From contig MGEP01000005.1 in NCBI GenBank assembly GCA_001791425.1, positions 1,747 through 9,757 of the forward strand: a DNA stretch of 8,011 nucleotides, written 5' to 3'. Made by a program: the position numbers and the translations under genes. Below are positions 6,407 through 8,011 of this stretch, in pieces. Every line of letters starts with the position of its first letter. The first letter of the stretch is position 1. The DNA comes from Candidatus Uhrbacteria bacterium RIFCSPLOWO2_02_FULL_48_12 (GTDB lineage: Bacteria; Patescibacteriota; Patescibacteriia; GWA2-46-9). The notes beneath the pieces were generated by a model that was not told where the DNA came from, made no database searches, and saw only the letters and a program-made list of their open reading frames with translations.

Positions 6407-6539
6407 AATACCAAGAAAATTCCATCAAGGCGGTTCTAATATTCCGCAACCTACGCCACCAAGCCATGTATCAACACATCTAACAATCCATGCAAATGAG
6501 ATACTTATTTTGTGTCTTATTTAGCTCTGTTTTTTGGAG

Positions 6540-6631
6540 AAATAATCTAAAAAGCAACAATCAGCTCAGACGGAAGGAGCCCCGCGCGCGGCGAGGCAAA
6601 ACGGCGGCGGCTTTGGTTGGCGAAATTTATG
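6540..6631. repeat. Interspersed repeat module, copy B, including first copy of 52-base direct repeat
   Basis: Bases 6540-6567 match the left block of copy A (two mismatches). Bases 6580-6631, from CCCCGCGCGCGG to GCGAAATTTATG, are identical to 7385-7436. The core can fold: AGCC (6578-6581) with GGCT (6609-6612) and CCGC (6582-6585) with GCGG (6604-6607), with one bulged C. The repeat ends three bases before the toxin stop codon at 6635, so it forms the 3' end of the toxin-antitoxin transcript on the minus strand. Confidence 0.75.
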
Positions 6632-6634
6632 CGA

Positions 6635-6895
6635 TCATTGATAGAGATTGCTGTGCGTATCAATGGTAACGAACAGGCAGGTGTCTTCTGAGATCATTTT
6701 GTATATTACCCGGAGATCGCCCGCTACATTGATGCTGCGGTATCCGTAGAAACGGCCCTGGAGCGAGTGATTATGGAGAATGGGATGAAACGGATTCTCT
6801 AAAAACAAATTTCGTCGTTCTTTGAATTTTTCTCTTTGTGCTGACCGTAATTTCTTGTATGCCTTGATGAAGTCCTTATGTAGGACGATGTTCAT
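6635..6895 (-). CDS. RelE/YafQ-type mRNA interferase toxin
   Basis: 86 residues, normal size for the family. RelE-fold toxins cut mRNA in the ribosomal A site; antitoxin binding blocks them. Family features are the basic N-terminal helices (HKDFIKAYKKLRSAQREKF, residues 6-24), HNHSLQGRFYGYRS (41-54), GDLRVIYK (59-66) and the C-terminal DTHSNLY (79-85). Aligned by eye with E. coli YafQ, H43 corresponds to H50, D60 to D67, H81 to H87 and Y85 to F91, while N56 replaces the H63 position. Other RelE-like toxins lack that histidine, so activity is still plausible. The start ATG overlaps the antitoxin stop by four bases (ATGA), which implies translational coupling; no independent strong ribosome site is seen. 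The stop TGA at 6637-6635 lies next to the 52-base repeat. Confidence 0.88.
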   Translation of the reverse strand: MNIVLHKDFIKAYKKLRSAQREKFKERRNLFLENPFHPILHNHSLQGRFYGYRSINVAGDLRVIYKMISEDTCLFVTIDTHSNLYQ

Positions 6896-7167
6896 ACTGC
6901 ATCAAGGAACTCATCCATTGCCTCTGCCGAAGAAAAGACGGGGGATATATTACGACCCGCCTTAATGTCCGCCTCGACCCTCCCGATTAGTGCTTCAAGG
7001 GCTGGCGTCATGCGGGGGACGCTCGAGAGCACGACCTGGCGGCTGCGCACAAACTGCTTCAGGTAAGCATTTATCACGGTGCTTAAAGGAACGCCAAGCT
7101 CACGAGCCACTTCTTGGGCTTGTCGTTTGGTTTCCTTGTCGGCCTTAATGTTAATGATGGTTTTCAT
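6892..7167 (-). CDS. RelB/DinJ-family antitoxin
   Basis: 91 residues. The N-terminus (TIINIKADKETKRQAQEVARELG, residues 3-25, then VPLSTVINAYLKQFVRSRQVVLS) is the ribbon-helix-helix DNA-binding part of RelB/DinJ antitoxins: a beta strand followed by two helices. The C-terminal half (51-91, ending AEAMDEFLDAV) should wrap the toxin. It is the first gene of a two-gene operon and overlaps the toxin start by ATGA. Family knowledge predicts that the antitoxin, alone or with toxin, represses its own promoter by binding a palindrome. Two candidates exist: ATTGAGCTCAAT right before the ATG and the 7-1-7 palindrome in the promoter at 7320-7348. No Shine-Dalgarno precedes the ATG at 7167, which is unusual for a gene with a long leader. 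Confidence 0.9.
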   Translation of the reverse strand: MKTIINIKADKETKRQAQEVARELGVPLSTVINAYLKQFVRSRQVVLSSVPRMTPALEALIGRVEADIKAGRNISPVFSSAEAMDEFLDAV

Positions 7168-7179
7168 ATTGAGCTCAAT
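7168..7179. promoter_or_regulatory. Perfect 12-base palindrome abutting the antitoxin start codon, possible operator
   Basis: ATTGAGCTCAAT is fully self-complementary and ends directly at the antitoxin ATG (7167). RHH antitoxins bind short palindromes near their own start, so it may be the autoregulatory operator; it also sits where a ribosome site would be expected. Chance occurrence of a perfect 12-mer palindrome at this exact place is unlikely but not excluded. Confidence 0.4.
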
Positions 7180-7233
7180 TATTTATTAGAAATGAATGCA
7201 AAAAAACGAAATCCTACAAAGCTTCAATGGTTC

Positions 7234-7263
7234 AGAGGGGCCGTCTCATACCCCGGCCCCTCT
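7234..7263. other. Strong GC-rich hairpin in the toxin-antitoxin leader
   Basis: AGAGGGGCCG (7234-7243) and CGGCCCCTCT (7254-7263) form a perfect 10-bp stem with a 10-base loop. On the minus strand it lies in the leader between the promoter at 7320-7348 and the antitoxin, without a T-tract; on the plus strand it is followed by TTT. It could attenuate the toxin-antitoxin mRNA, stabilise its 5' end, or end a short RNA of about 80 bases begun near 7313. Confidence 0.5.
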
Positions 7264-7319
7264 TTTGGTCACAAAGTAACGAACACAGCCAAGAAGATAC
7301 GGCGGCGTAGGATAACTAT

Positions 7320-7348
7320 AGTATATACAACGGTTGTATGATTGTCAA
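7320..7348 (-). promoter_or_regulatory. Near-consensus sigma70 promoter of the toxin-antitoxin operon
   Basis: On the minus strand TTGACA (7348-7343), a 17-base spacer and TATACT (7325-7320) form an almost perfect promoter, with a start predicted near 7313. It would transcribe leftward through a leader of about 145 bases into the antitoxin and toxin genes. Such a strong promoter normally needs repression, and the spacer contains a palindrome. Confidence 0.8.
7325..7339. promoter_or_regulatory. Operator-like 7-1-7 palindrome inside the promoter
   Basis: ATACAAC G GTTGTAT is a perfect 7-bp inverted repeat around one base. It fills most of the -35/-10 spacer and touches the -10 box, where a bound repressor would block RNA polymerase. 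The repressor is unknown: the adjacent RHH antitoxin or a global regulator are both possible. Confidence 0.55.
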
Positions 7349-7384
7349 CGAGCGCAGGAACGGCCGCCTGCCTTTTTTTGAAGC

Positions 7385-7436
7385 CCCCGCGCGCGGCGAG
7401 GCAAAACGGCGGCGGCTTTGGTTGGCGAAATTTATG
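7385..7436. repeat. Second copy of the 52-base direct repeat (module C)
   Basis: Identical base for base to 6580-6631 and in the same orientation. Identity stops at both ends: one extra C on the left side, and unrelated sequence from 7437 on. It lies about 37 bases upstream of the toxin-antitoxin -35 box. Just before it, GCAGG/CCTGC (7354-7371) followed by seven Ts (7373-7379) looks like a weak plus-strand terminator, though no plus-strand gene precedes it. Confidence 0.85.
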
Positions 7437-7438
7437 AA

Positions 7439-7575
7439 CCCCGCACCACGGCTTTACCCCGTTAGAAATGATATTTCTAACGGGGCGGCCCCTGACTTTT
7501 TCGCTCCGCGTTCTATTAACACATTCCTCCCCGTGTTTATCTCTCATTGCGGGAGGGCTTCCTCAAGGTGCGGGG
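7439..7575. repeat. Non-coding region bounded by a 9-bp inverted repeat
   Basis: CCCCGCACC (7439-7447) and GGTGCGGGG (7567-7575) are exact inverted repeats 119 bases apart, enclosing the palindrome at 7457-7485. This could be a small REP- or MITE-like element inserted between the toxin-antitoxin promoter region and the right-edge gene. No open frame with gene-like features lies here. The 416 bases from 7168 to 7583 hold only the leader, promoter and repeats listed separately. Confidence 0.4.
7457..7485. repeat. Perfect 13-bp palindrome (REP-like)
   Basis: CCCCGTTAGAAAT (7457-7469) and ATTTCTAACGGGG (7473-7485) pair perfectly around GAT. Neither strand shows a T-tract next to it, so it is not a standard terminator. 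From memory, closely similar GTTAGAAAT palindromes recur between genes of Parcubacteria, often mis-annotated as coding; this was not checked. Confidence 0.75.
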
Positions 7576-7583
7576 CGAACGCA

Positions 7584-8011
7584 TCACTCATTGAAATTTT
7601 TTAGTTGGTACGACCACCAATCATAGACGACGTTGGCGTGGCCGCGCGTCCGGTTCTTTCTAAAATAGTTTAGTTTCTGTTGAAAAAGTGCGTGATGTTT
7701 TTTGAGATTGGGCTGACTCTGCAGGGCCCGCAAAGAATGACGCAGCCCCGCACGTTCTTTGCTGCGCAAAAAGTTTAACGGCAGGTACCTATTTGGAGAT
7801 TGGTCAAAATCAATTGGCACAACCCTGACGCGCTCTTTAAGTATTTTCTTAGACAAAGTCCTTATGCGTTGATGTCTGGTATACTCGCAAAAAACGATAA
7901 CCCGGCGAGGCCGACCATGATATTGACCCAGCACTATTCTAAGGTGCAATAAATTTTCAAGCGTTGAGAGTGATTTTCGCTCTGCCACAAGCCGCCAGCC
8001 CTTTACGGCCC
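7584..8011 (-). CDS. C-terminal part of a protein with weak DUF218/YdcF-like resemblance (partial)
   Basis: The frame stays open from the right edge to TGA at 7584, so 141 residues are visible and the true start is probably outside the window; an internal GTG at 7988 could serve as start but has no ribosome site. The visible part is basic, lacks membrane segments and carries SLSTLENLLHLRIVLG, then RRVIVFCEYTRHQRIRTLSKKIL and VRVVPIDFD. This resembles the second half of DUF218/YdcF proteins (an S.NT.EN segment, a strand, then an R-rich helix and a P.D strand), a family tied to envelope or cofactor metabolism. The C-terminal segment (RAGLRHSLRALQS to the end) is not recognised. The assignment is tentative; it could be an uncharacterised CPR family. 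Downstream on its strand lies the palindrome at 7457-7485. Confidence 0.6.
   Translation of the reverse strand, partial: AVKGWRLVAERKSLSTLENLLHLRIVLGQYHGRPRRVIVFCEYTRHQRIRTLSKKILKERVRVVPIDFDQSPNRYLPLNFLRSKERAGLRHSLRALQSQPNLKKHHALFQQKLNYFRKNRTRGHANVVYDWWSYQLKNFNE

Noticed and set aside
6407..6538. Remnant coding frame (Pro/His-rich) after the plus-strand gene
   Set aside because: No start codon, no recognised similarity and too short to distinguish from chance.
7354..7379. Plus-strand Rho-independent terminator (GCAGG/CCTGC plus seven Ts)
   Set aside because: The stem is only five base pairs and no plus-strand gene or promoter lies upstream; kept only as a note with module C.
7457..7485. Integron attC site
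   Set aside because: The palindrome has GTTAGAA rather than a GTTRRRY core, is perfectly symmetric without the unpaired bases typical of attC, and no integrase gene is in the window.
6540..7485. CRISPR array
   Set aside because: The repeats are only two exact copies of 52 bases, 753 bases apart, with coding sequence between them, not regular spacers.
7269..7604. Open frames on both strands across the repeat region (7269-7547 minus, 7338-7604 plus)
   Set aside because: They are translations of the 52-base repeat and the 13-bp palindrome, with no ribosome site and no protein-like pattern outside the repeats.

Overview
The window reads as a piece of a bacterial chromosome or metagenomic contig, most likely from the Candidate Phyla Radiation (Patescibacteria, Parcubacteria-like). 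This assignment is inference from gene content and style: small genes, leaderless or weak-SD starts, short imperfect TTTCGTA-type repeats and palindromic interspersed repeats between genes, and a myxobacterial-type cysteine repeat in a secreted protein. TGA is used as a stop (antitoxin and toxin genes), which argues against the CPR lineages that read TGA as glycine. No rRNA, tRNA or CRISPR array was seen.

Left part (1-2723, all minus strand): the 5' two thirds of a phosphoenolpyruvate synthase gene (ppsA, cut by the window edge just before the catalytic-His motif) and, upstream of it, a complete glycerate 2-kinase. The two reactions converge on lower glycolysis/gluconeogenesis: glycerate to 2-phosphoglycerate (then PEP through enolase) and pyruvate to PEP. 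A 175-base repeat-bearing gap separates them.

Middle (2770-4865, minus strand): a secreted 443-residue protein with a signal peptide, a propeller-like N-terminal region, one Myxococcus-type Cys-rich repeat and a C-terminal Ig-like region, ending at a good Rho-independent terminator. Upstream of it is a 118-residue helical protein of unknown function. The 288 bases between them hold three consecutive hairpins, a candidate promoter and a purine-rich leader with a two-codon ORF.

Right part (4938-7583): an accessory-looking region punctuated by related non-coding repeats. The first cassette is an AT-richer, plus-strand, apparently leaderless gene for a membrane-anchored protein joining a PsbP-like region to a pseudopilin-like C-terminus. 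The second is a RelB/DinJ-RelE/YafQ-type toxin-antitoxin pair bracketed by an exact 52-base direct repeat, with a near-consensus promoter whose spacer holds a 7-1-7 palindrome. Beyond lies a perfect 13-bp palindrome and, at the right edge, the C-terminal part of a minus-strand gene with weak resemblance to the DUF218/YdcF family.

The most interesting structure is the repeat-cassette-repeat-cassette-repeat layout of 4938-7436, which could be a recombination-driven cassette arrangement.
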